Source: a bacterium (GTDB lineage Bacteria > Vulcanimicrobiota > Xenobia > Xenobiales > JADMJV01). From it: a stretch of 64,000 nt of DNA. Each line of letters begins with the position of its first letter. Within the stretch, counting starts at the first letter, position 1. Position numbers and translations under genes: made by a program. Shown here piece by piece: positions 53,901 to 60,926 of this stretch. Location: the NCBI GenBank assembly GCA_018266105.1, contig JAFEBA010000008.1, positions 1 to 64,000 on the forward strand, read 5' to 3'. Under the pieces are notes generated by a model. The model was not told the DNA's origin, made no database searches, and saw nothing but the letters and a program-made list of their open reading frames with translations.

Positions 53901-54325
53901 TCATCCCAGAGCGACTCGAAGTCCTGGTTGCCCAGCGCGACCTGCCACTGATCCAGCAGACCCTGCTGGCCGCCCTCCAGTGTACGGCGCTCAGGTGGGG
54001 TCTGACAGGCGGCCTCCAGGTCAAAAGCTTCCACCTCGATCCCCCGTTGCTGAGCCCAGCGCAGGGCGGCCAGCTCGGGAGAAAAGTCGGCGAAGGGATA
54101 AAAAAAGAGTTGATCGCTCTGGTCGGTACCGGCCAAGGCCGCGGGCGCCTGCAGTTGAGGATGAGCCAACCAGGGCAGCCAGTCCTGAAACTCAGGGGGA
54201 AGCTCCAGCAAAATCTTGTCCGGGCCAAAGCTGTCCAGCCACTCGCCCATACGCACCGCGCATGCGGGCGAATGGTGGCGCACGCCGATCAGAAAAGGCG
54301 TGCGGCAATCGGCAAGCGACTTCAT
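50987..54325 (-). CDS. DUF5682-VWA fusion (YehM+YehP-like)
   Basis: 1112 aa from the ATG at 54325 (ATGA overlap with the AAA gene). The start LIGVRHHSPACAVRMGEWL belongs to the DUF5682 (YehM) family, here about residues 5-750. A Gly-rich spacer (GHGEGSRAHLGGGAGEGSGY) precedes a C-terminal VWA domain with MIDAS DVSGS (956-960), the Thr in GGGTLIA (1015) and Asp1041 in SDFEDGG. In E. coli these are two genes (yehM, yehP) whose combined length is close to this one. VWA domains bind partners via metal and pair with MoxR AAA ATPases as co-chaperones. Confidence 0.85.
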   Translation of the reverse strand: MKSLADCRTPFLIGVRHHSPACAVRMGEWLDSFGPDKILLELPPEFQDWLPWLAHPQLQAPAALAGTDQSDQLFFYPFADFSPELAALRWAQQRGIEVEAFDLEAACQTPPERRTLEGGQQGLLDQWQVALGNQDFESLWDERVESAAPAAQAEALRQAALLVGLVQRLQEAAEGIRLRDLMRETAMRKRLGLSLGQGKKVAVVVGSFHACALLPEPRLWEECHPQGGGRRELRTSLVPYSFELLDSRSGYPAGIRDPVWQQRIFLSQLQIPKISQSLSELAVELCHHLRQARQPAGTPDAQESVRMAWELAELRGLPAPGRAEFLQAVQSCMAQGEVLGRGRALARALEKTLVGQQRGQLAVGTPRSGLVPEVEALLVRLNLPRHSHEPVRLDPLRSPLDRSRQVFLRRLQLLGIPYASQRDSGDTLTQVWSFQWTTSSEAALELAGYRGPSLSQACRGALRGQEDLLLGLSQSAECGLGQQVDEFLARLMVEYPQSARLDQLVGGLGLLERIANGQLPGLPAQACGSPELPVSAYQLPAEVDRQVLLAAAVRALEGLAGSRQLSDVLALRELLQLEGGGLRLRWALRNMSREGSPLMQGAAAMALSLLQESGYRVPDFVAGPPGRELAERLKGALAVGVAWIEARPEWRQELLQAVADLEDEPFWRRLASLREGFEVLSQAARARFLETLALNRLDLPLAPDHLVALALADRAGLEALADLPILWVETTGEMPASPSDVPLARGQVSLNERFRLILGQPVDSQNSRVGRAARALDELYGRGHGEGSRAHLGGGAGEGSGYAGAREWGDELADLFGSPVREEVLGRAAEKGRAAALLALEPDSVVPSVELLEQALSLVGALSEHQLGQLRPLVARVLRELTRELSQRLRPALQGLLSARPTRRPGARLDLARTLRANLHTARPGGQGGWTLAPERLLFQTRQQRSLDWRIVLVVDVSGSMEASIIYSAITAAILAGLPAFCVHFLAFSTEVIDFTQRVSDPLALLMEVQVGGGTLIAPALRYARGLLTVPSRSLVLLVSDFEDGGPLAELLAEVRALVECGARPLGLAALSDDGQARFCQATAEAVVAAGMPVAALTPLELARWVGEQVRS

Positions 54326-55413
54326 TCTTCCAGCGCGGAGCGCAACTCCAGCAGTCGTTTCCAAAGTCGCGAACCCTGCTCGGCTCGACGCCGCACCGGA
54401 CCGTCCCAGTAAGCCAGCAGGCGGGCCCGATCCTTGGGGTCGTCCTTGGTAACCGTGCCCAGCAGATAGCCGGGCAGCAGCCCCAGAGGATCGCGTTGAC
54501 TTTCGAAATAACAGGCCTGCAAAGCCATGGAACTGGCCACCGCCACCGCTTCTGCCGTGCTCATGACGCTGGAAGGCTTTTCCACCGACCAGCCCTCGCT
54601 GGAGAGGCCGCTGCGCAAATCTCGGAAGGCCGTCACCAGTGCATCCAGGATGGAATCATCCAGGCGAAAATCCGCCTGCTGGGCGCGCGCCTGTCGTTGA
54701 ATCAGTGCCACCTCGGCGGCCCGATCAGCGATCGGGGGCACCACCTCAAAATTGAATCGGCGCTTGAGAGCCGAAGACATCTCGGAAACGCCCTTATCGC
54801 GCAGATTGGCGGTGGCGATGAGGTTGAAGCCGGCCCTGGCGTATTCGTATTCTCCGAGCTCGGGCACACTCATGCGCCGATCCGAGAGCAAAGACACAAG
54901 AGCATCCTGCACTTCTGGCAGGCATCGGGTCAACTCTTCAATTCTCGCCAACGATCCGCTGCGCATGGCGGTTAAGACCGGCGAGGGCACCAGTGCCTCC
55001 GGACTTGGACCCCGAGACAAGAGCAAAGCGTAATTCCAACCGTAGCGCAAATGCTCCTCATGAGTGCCGGCCGTGCCTTGTACGGTCAACTGGCTGGAGC
55101 CAGAAATGGCGGCAGCCAGCAGCTCGCTGAGCATGGACTTAGCCGTGCCCGGCTCGCCCACCAGCAACAACCCGCGCTGGCCGGCCAGGGTGACCACGCA
55201 GCGCTCGACCAGTGCCCGCTCGCCCACAAATTTTGGCGTGATGGTGATGGTCCTGGAACCTTTGAGGGGGCCCTTGGAACCCAGCAGAAAGGTGACCACC
55301 GAGGCGGGCGAAAGGCGCCAGCCAACCGGCCTGGCTCCTTGGTCGAGCTCCTGCAGAAGCTCCAGTTCGGCTTGGTAGACACTCTCGGGTGGCGGAGCCT
55401 GGGCCTGAGTCAT
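54322..55413 (-). CDS. MoxR-family AAA+ ATPase (YehL-like)
   Basis: 363 aa, ATG overlapping the giant gene's stop (ATGA). Walker A GEPGTAKS; the Walker B region reads LARIEELTRC instead of hhhhDE, with two Glu but no usual Asp. The sensor region (FNLIATANLRDKGVSEM) and arginine-finger-like ALKRRFNFE follow. Length and context match YehL, one of the MoxR subfamilies. MoxR ATPases with VWA partners remodel protein complexes; here the partner is the fused VWA protein downstream. The altered Walker B needs comparison with other YehL proteins. Confidence 0.87.
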   Translation of the reverse strand: MTQAQAPPPESVYQAELELLQELDQGARPVGWRLSPASVVTFLLGSKGPLKGSRTITITPKFVGERALVERCVVTLAGQRGLLLVGEPGTAKSMLSELLAAAISGSSQLTVQGTAGTHEEHLRYGWNYALLLSRGPSPEALVPSPVLTAMRSGSLARIEELTRCLPEVQDALVSLLSDRRMSVPELGEYEYARAGFNLIATANLRDKGVSEMSSALKRRFNFEVVPPIADRAAEVALIQRQARAQQADFRLDDSILDALVTAFRDLRSGLSSEGWSVEKPSSVMSTAEAVAVASSMALQACYFESQRDPLGLLPGYLLGTVTKDDPKDRARLLAYWDGPVRRRAEQGSRLWKRLLELRSALEE

Positions 55414-58400
55414 CGGACCTCCTCATAAGCTGGCCCTTTGCCCTCGAGCACCAGGCTCCAGGCCCGAGCAAACAGACAATGTAAGGGCTCCAGAGCCAGC
55501 ACCCGACCCAGCACCTGGTTGTAAAGCGGCAGTTTGAAGCTTTCCAGCGGCAGATCCGGAGCACGTCGATTCTCCCAGCCGCCCGGTAAAAAGTGGGAGC
55601 GACCGGCTCGAGCTCGCCTGGCTTCCAGCAACAGGCCAGCCCGACAGAGTTCCTCGCTGGCCTGCTTGTAAAGGGGGGCCTTCCAGTCGTTCCAGATCTG
55701 AATATTCTTGCTGGTAGGCCGGGCCAGTGCCAGCGTCTGCAGATAAAGCGTCGCCGCGGGCTGGCTGAGAGCAAACTTGGCCTGCACCTCGGCCACCAGT
55801 TCAGGCGCACTCAACAGCGGATTGGCCTCGTAACACCCGGCCGGGAGCGGTGAATTTTCCAGCCGCTGGATCAGAGCCTTAAAGCCTGGCTGCTGGCTGA
55901 CCAGAAAGGCCTGGAGCTGCTCGGCCCCGGAAACCCCCGCCCAAACCTGCAGTGCCGTGTCCAGCGGGCGAGCGGGCCGAAAGAACAAACTGATGGAGTA
56001 AGTACGATCGGCCACAACGGTCGCTCCCAAATCGGCCACGTCCTGCACCTCTTTCAAGCCAAAAGCTTGAAAGAGATTGGCCTTCTTCTCCGGGGTTTCC
56101 AGATAATGAGCTCCAGCTCTGAGCAGCAAGTGGGGATTGGCCAGGCGAGCCTGCACCAGTCGCCAGGCAGAAGCCACCGATTGACGCAAACCGTCCCCGA
56201 TGGGTGCGGCTTCATTCAGGTAAGCGCTATAGAGCACCAGACTGCGCAACCAGTCCCCGTCGAACGAGCCCTCCTCAAAATCCAAAGAAAGATCCTTGAT
56301 GGAAAACCGGCCATCCTTGCCCAGTGGTCCGCTCTCGGCCTGAGACAAAAAGGTCAGTACCTCAGCCGGCTTGCGGGGGGCGCCCAACTGATCCAGACTG
56401 TGCAGACGTTCCTCATCCACCGCCAGCCGCTGCCCCATGATCCGGTTCCAGGCCTGGCCCAGGCGCTCCAGGCAGCCGTCCGGGTCTTCCCAGAGCAGGC
56501 GAGCTTCCAGGGGCATGGCCAGGTTGTAAATACCCAGGCGCTGACGGGCACTTAAGTTCCGAAAGGTCTCACGGGCGGCACGTGCGTCTGCGGCCTTCAA
56601 ACCCAACGCTTCGCGCATGGCGGGTGGCAGAAAATTCGACTCGTAGTTGTAGACAAATGGCATTCCGGCCAGCAGCAGGGTGGCCTCCGCCACCGAAAGC
56701 CCGGTCCGCTCGGAGAGTTTCATTGGATGCTGAGGATCCCAGGGGCGAGGCCCGCGCTGGCGAGCCTCCTGCAGGAAGCTCTTGATTCGCTCGGGCGAGT
56801 CCCAGACCGCCTGGCCACAGGGATCGGAACTTTCCTCGTGCACCCCCTCGGGCAAACGAAAAACCCCGTCCTGGCTATATTCGATGGCTCGACAACCCAT
56901 ATAATCCGAGTCGACCGCGAAAATAGACTGACCGACTCTCACCAGGCTGGGTCGAAAACCCAGTCGTTCTTTGAAATGCATGCGACGAAAATGGGCGGCA
57001 CGCTGCAGCAAGGGCGACTCCGACCACTGGCGGAGCAACTCCCAAGCCGCCTGCGACTGCTCCAGATCGGTGAAGGGTGCTACCGACCGCCAGGCCAACC
57101 CACCCAGTCGGCCCGCACACTCTCCAATCAAGCCAAGGGGGCGAGGCGAAACTTCGAGGGCGGGAGGCGCTGCCGGAGACTTACCGGTGAACAGACCGGT
57201 CAGCTTGCTCAGCAATCCGGTTGGGGCGGAGGCCGCCGACGTCTGGCACAACTCTTGGAAGAACTCTACCTCCGAGGTGTAGTCCCGATCGTTTGAGCTG
57301 TTCAGCCCGAGACTGCGAGTAAGCTGTTCCACCTGCTTGTCGTAAATGCGCCTGGGGGCGTCCGGCCCCTGGGCCGGCACCGCCTTCAGGAACACATCCA
57401 GGCGTTTCTTGCAGGCTTTGGCGTGTTCAGCCAGACCGGTCAAGGCTAGAGCCAGAGTCGGTTCCTGAATGTCCGGGCGCCCCGGATTGGCCAGCAGCCC
57501 GGCTGCTCGCTGCCGATCGAAGACGCGCAAGCTACGGGAGGCCTGGGCATCGCGCAATCTCAAAAGCGTCCACCAGTGACGCGGCAAGTGCCAGACCAGA
57601 CTGGCGAGCCCATCCGCGGGAGAAGCCGCGAGAAAGTGCTGTTCAGGGTGATAGACCTGCCAGTATTCGTAGCGACCGGCCAGCATGGCCTGTCCACCGG
57701 GGAGCTGCAGCAGTCCGCCGGGCATACCACTGGTCGCGCCCTCCCAGTTTCCCAGCCACTCGCGACCGTCTATGGTCTGGGCCTCAAGCTTTCCGTCCGC
57801 TCGCCGCCGCATGCGCCAACCGGTCAGACCTCCAGATTGACCCAGCAGGCATTCTCTCTGTCCGGCGGGCAATGGAAACAGGCTGCAACAGGCAAGTTCC
57901 AGCGGAGCTTCCGGCTCGACATAGTCCTCCAGGAAGGCGGGCATCGAAAAGCGCCCGGCCTGGCCGGTGCGCGGATCGAACTCACGCAACCTGTGCCGCA
58001 GATCCGTCCATTCCAGTCGCCAGCAACTCTGACCGTCCCCAAAAACCTTGTGAACCTGAGGAAGAGACTTATCCCCAGCACGAACGGCCCGGTGACCCAC
58101 ACTGACGCCACCCTCCGCGCAAATCAGCGTTTCATTGCCTTTAAAGTTCTGAAAATAACCTTCCAATTCGAAAGTTTCGTCAGGCCGATCGCTCCAATAG
58201 CTGACCGAGTTTTTGAGGTAATAGTTGACCAGAAACCGTCCCTCCAGGTAGGCGATGCCATGCAACCGAGAGCCGGCTGGCATTACCAGGTCGTGGCGAG
58301 CCTCGATCTGGTCGGGCGACACGGCGATGGCCCGGCCACCGCCGACCACCACCAGGTTGGGATAAAGACCATAGAACTGCAGCTTGTCCTGAGCGTCTGG

Positions 58401-60047
58401 CGATAACTCGCGCATGGCCTGCTCAGCCGCCGGCCAGCTCAACTCCTGAATCACCAGTGTAGACACACTGCGGGCCAACAGGTCGGCCAGCGACAGCTTG
58501 CTGAGGCGCGCTTGCAGTTCGGGGAAGGGGGTCAACAGCCCCGGGTCTGAGGCCCGTTCCCAACGCTCCAGCGTCGCCCGCAGACCGGGCAGGCCTCCAT
58601 TTTCCAGTCGAGCCACGGCCTCCTCGAACCAACGACGACGTAAGGCCTGCCAGCCGGGTTTGCCTTTGCAGTGGGACTCGAAAGGATGTCGCCCAAGGCA
58701 CTGATCCAGCCCCCCCCGGAAAAAGGGCCAGAGCTGCTCAATCTGAGCTAGAGCCTGGGGATCCTTGAGGCGCTCGGGACCCTGCCCTCCCTCCCAGGAC
58801 TGAATGGGCGCCCTGACCTTGGCCAGTTCAGTCCAATCGATGGGCACGTCCAGCTCGGCCAGCAACTCGAACAGGTCCAGATCCAATTTACGCCATGCAG
58901 AGGCAAGTTGAACCGGCCTGGCCTCGCGCCGCAGGCGTGGCGCCAACCGGCGAACCACCTGAAAAAGCTGGTCGGGATTGGGGTTGCTGTTACGCCAGGT
59001 GTAGAACTGTCCGATCATGGACTGCAACCACCCGGCCGCTCCTCCAGCCACCTGAGCGTCCTGATAGAGGCGCTCCAGCACGCCCCAGTCTTGCAAAAGC
59101 TTGAACCAGCTTTCGCCAGCCTTGATGCGGTCGCCACCAAATTCGGGGCGAATCGCCAGCAGGCGGTCGGCCAGCGGAACGGATTGGGAACAAAGCCCCT
59201 TGATGGTGGCCGAAGCGCTGGACCAGAATTCGATGGGGCCGCGCGCCACCGAGGCTGAATCCAGAATCTGGAGCAAAAACTCGCGTTCCTCGTGCCCAGG
59301 GTCCCGGCCGGCCGCTTTAGCCAGTCGGGCCAGTTCCTTCAGCATGCTGGCCCAGGGAGGCAGACCGCCCAGGGTGCGCCGCAAGCAGAGTTCGTGGAAA
59401 TGGTGGTAGGCCTGTTCGGGACGGTGGGTCCGGGTTAACTCGCCAGCGTACTCGGAGATTGCTTTCACGCTCACGGCTCCGGCCAGTGCGAACTCCAAAA
59501 AAGACTCGCGGCGCAAATCCTCATCCACCTGCAAGGCGTGGACCTTCTCGGCCTCGCGAGCCTTATTGAAAAACTGGGCGGCCAGATTGGCATTTTCCAG
59601 GCCAATCAGGGCGCGCCCGCACTCCTCGTAGAAAGAAGGAAGAAAGTGTGGGACGGATCGGCCCAAACGGGCCGCAATCTGATCAAGCCCCTCTTTGGCC
59701 GCTCCCGGTCTGGATTTGGCCAGACGAGCCTGAGCGCGAAACTCCTTCACCACCTCCAGGGCAAAGGCAGCCCTCTCAGGATCATGGACCAGAGCCCAAC
59801 CGGGAAAGCCCAAAGCTCTGCGCTGCTGCCAACCGACCACGGACAGTTCCACTGGAGGCTGGAAACCGTGAAACTCCAGGGTGAGGTCCTCAGCTTCTCC
59901 CAAGGACTCGGCCACCAGTCGCACGACCGGCCGCTCGCCCAGGGCCGGGTGCAGGTAGCGTCTGGCCATCACTTTATCCCAGGCAGGTTGATGCTCGGTA
60001 GCGAGAGGGGCGATGCCACCAGCACGAACCAGGTCTTGGTCGTTCAT
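55410..60047 (-). CDS. Giant unknown protein (1545 aa) of the MoxR-VWA operon
   Basis: Starts at the ATG at 60047, preceded by AAGGAGAG and overlapping the DUF4132 gene stop (ATGA). Frame upstream to 60263 is not used. Soluble, no signal or long membrane helix. A segment near residue 140-180 (GLENANLAAQFFNKAREAEK) looks like helical repeats; the 570-850 region has repeated beta segments that could be a propeller. I do not recognise a catalytic motif. The large size and operon place it as a scaffold or effector of the system; I recall similar big proteins near such clusters in Actinobacteria but cannot check. Confidence 0.7.
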   Translation of the reverse strand: MNDQDLVRAGGIAPLATEHQPAWDKVMARRYLHPALGERPVVRLVAESLGEAEDLTLEFHGFQPPVELSVVGWQQRRALGFPGWALVHDPERAAFALEVVKEFRAQARLAKSRPGAAKEGLDQIAARLGRSVPHFLPSFYEECGRALIGLENANLAAQFFNKAREAEKVHALQVDEDLRRESFLEFALAGAVSVKAISEYAGELTRTHRPEQAYHHFHELCLRRTLGGLPPWASMLKELARLAKAAGRDPGHEEREFLLQILDSASVARGPIEFWSSASATIKGLCSQSVPLADRLLAIRPEFGGDRIKAGESWFKLLQDWGVLERLYQDAQVAGGAAGWLQSMIGQFYTWRNSNPNPDQLFQVVRRLAPRLRREARPVQLASAWRKLDLDLFELLAELDVPIDWTELAKVRAPIQSWEGGQGPERLKDPQALAQIEQLWPFFRGGLDQCLGRHPFESHCKGKPGWQALRRRWFEEAVARLENGGLPGLRATLERWERASDPGLLTPFPELQARLSKLSLADLLARSVSTLVIQELSWPAAEQAMRELSPDAQDKLQFYGLYPNLVVVGGGRAIAVSPDQIEARHDLVMPAGSRLHGIAYLEGRFLVNYYLKNSVSYWSDRPDETFELEGYFQNFKGNETLICAEGGVSVGHRAVRAGDKSLPQVHKVFGDGQSCWRLEWTDLRHRLREFDPRTGQAGRFSMPAFLEDYVEPEAPLELACCSLFPLPAGQRECLLGQSGGLTGWRMRRRADGKLEAQTIDGREWLGNWEGATSGMPGGLLQLPGGQAMLAGRYEYWQVYHPEQHFLAASPADGLASLVWHLPRHWWTLLRLRDAQASRSLRVFDRQRAAGLLANPGRPDIQEPTLALALTGLAEHAKACKKRLDVFLKAVPAQGPDAPRRIYDKQVEQLTRSLGLNSSNDRDYTSEVEFFQELCQTSAASAPTGLLSKLTGLFTGKSPAAPPALEVSPRPLGLIGECAGRLGGLAWRSVAPFTDLEQSQAAWELLRQWSESPLLQRAAHFRRMHFKERLGFRPSLVRVGQSIFAVDSDYMGCRAIEYSQDGVFRLPEGVHEESSDPCGQAVWDSPERIKSFLQEARQRGPRPWDPQHPMKLSERTGLSVAEATLLLAGMPFVYNYESNFLPPAMREALGLKAADARAARETFRNLSARQRLGIYNLAMPLEARLLWEDPDGCLERLGQAWNRIMGQRLAVDEERLHSLDQLGAPRKPAEVLTFLSQAESGPLGKDGRFSIKDLSLDFEEGSFDGDWLRSLVLYSAYLNEAAPIGDGLRQSVASAWRLVQARLANPHLLLRAGAHYLETPEKKANLFQAFGLKEVQDVADLGATVVADRTYSISLFFRPARPLDTALQVWAGVSGAEQLQAFLVSQQPGFKALIQRLENSPLPAGCYEANPLLSAPELVAEVQAKFALSQPAATLYLQTLALARPTSKNIQIWNDWKAPLYKQASEELCRAGLLLEARRARAGRSHFLPGGWENRRAPDLPLESFKLPLYNQVLGRVLALEPLHCLFARAWSLVLEGKGPAYEEVR

Positions 60048-60883
60048 TCGCTCTCCTTTTCGACGACCCGGCCGGTGTAGATCTGGCTGGCCATGCGCAT
60101 CCCCTCGGAGTAAGCAACCGGACCGGCCTGATGAGCGCTGAGTGGATTCTCGCGAGAATCCACCCAGCCCAGATTGCCGGTGTAGGTCTCCTCCTCCGGG
60201 CTGCCGGCTCCAATCCAGAAGCGTGCCTGAACGACCTGCCCAGCCTGCCAGACCGAACAGCAAGCAAAGCCGCCGCGCACCGGATAGCCGAGATTCTTTG
60301 AGCGGCTTTGAACGTGCAGCACCTGAGCGAACTTGCCTTCCGCAAAGCTTGAAACCGAGGTGACGTCCTCGGCCGGCAGGCTCCAGCTCTCGCGAAAGAG
60401 CTGATTGACGACCTGATTCAACTGCAACTCGGTCAAGATCTCCCGGTATTCATTCAGATCCGGCAGCAAAATCGGGTGAGGGATGACGATCTGGGCTGGC
60501 TCCAGCCATTGGCTCTCTCCGTCCATGTCTACCACGCCCAGCCCGCGCTGACTGGCCTCACGCAGAAAGCCCAGCACCTCGCCCTGGGAGTTTAGTACCA
60601 GCAGGTTGAGCAGCGAGTTGCGCCAATCCGGATCCGGCCAGACCCGGGTCACGAGTTCGAGGGGCACCGGCAGACTGCGCAGCATCCAGCGCTCCACGGT
60701 GGCCAGACACTCCCGTGCGTGCACCGCCAACCAATCCCGCAACTGCAACAGCTGTTCAGCTTGTGGAGACTCACGAACGGTCTTGGGAACTGAGGCCAGG
60801 ACCTTGCCCTTGGCGTTGCGACAAAGCAGCTTGCCGGCTTCCAGCCTGAGCGCGTAACCATCTCCTGTTTCAACCCAATGCAT
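60044..60883 (-). CDS. DUF4132 protein (YehI C-terminal-like)
   Basis: 279 aa, ATG at 60883. The segment VTRVWPDPDWRNSLLNLLVL, followed by DMDGESQWL, IVIPHPILLPDLNEYREIL and QVVNQLFRESW, matches the DUF4132 pattern (R-W, HP(I)LL, QL-RE). In E. coli DUF4132 sits at the end of the 1210-aa YehI and of MolR-type proteins; here it is a short free-standing gene. It is 43 nt after the Hsp70-like gene and overlaps the giant gene. Confidence 0.72.
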   Translation of the reverse strand: MHWVETGDGYALRLEAGKLLCRNAKGKVLASVPKTVRESPQAEQLLQLRDWLAVHARECLATVERWMLRSLPVPLELVTRVWPDPDWRNSLLNLLVLNSQGEVLGFLREASQRGLGVVDMDGESQWLEPAQIVIPHPILLPDLNEYREILTELQLNQVVNQLFRESWSLPAEDVTSVSSFAEGKFAQVLHVQSRSKNLGYPVRGGFACCSVWQAGQVVQARFWIGAGSPEEETYTGNLGWVDSRENPLSAHQAGPVAYSEGMRMASQIYTGRVVEKESE

Positions 60884-60926
60884 GGGTCATCCGTTCGCGA
60901 CTCACCTGCACCCTTCCCTGGAGAAC

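Noticed and set aside
60048..60263. N-terminal extension of the 1545-aa protein
   Set aside because: Runs through the DUF4132 gene in another frame; the ATG at 60047 has a good ribosome site and ATGA overlap.
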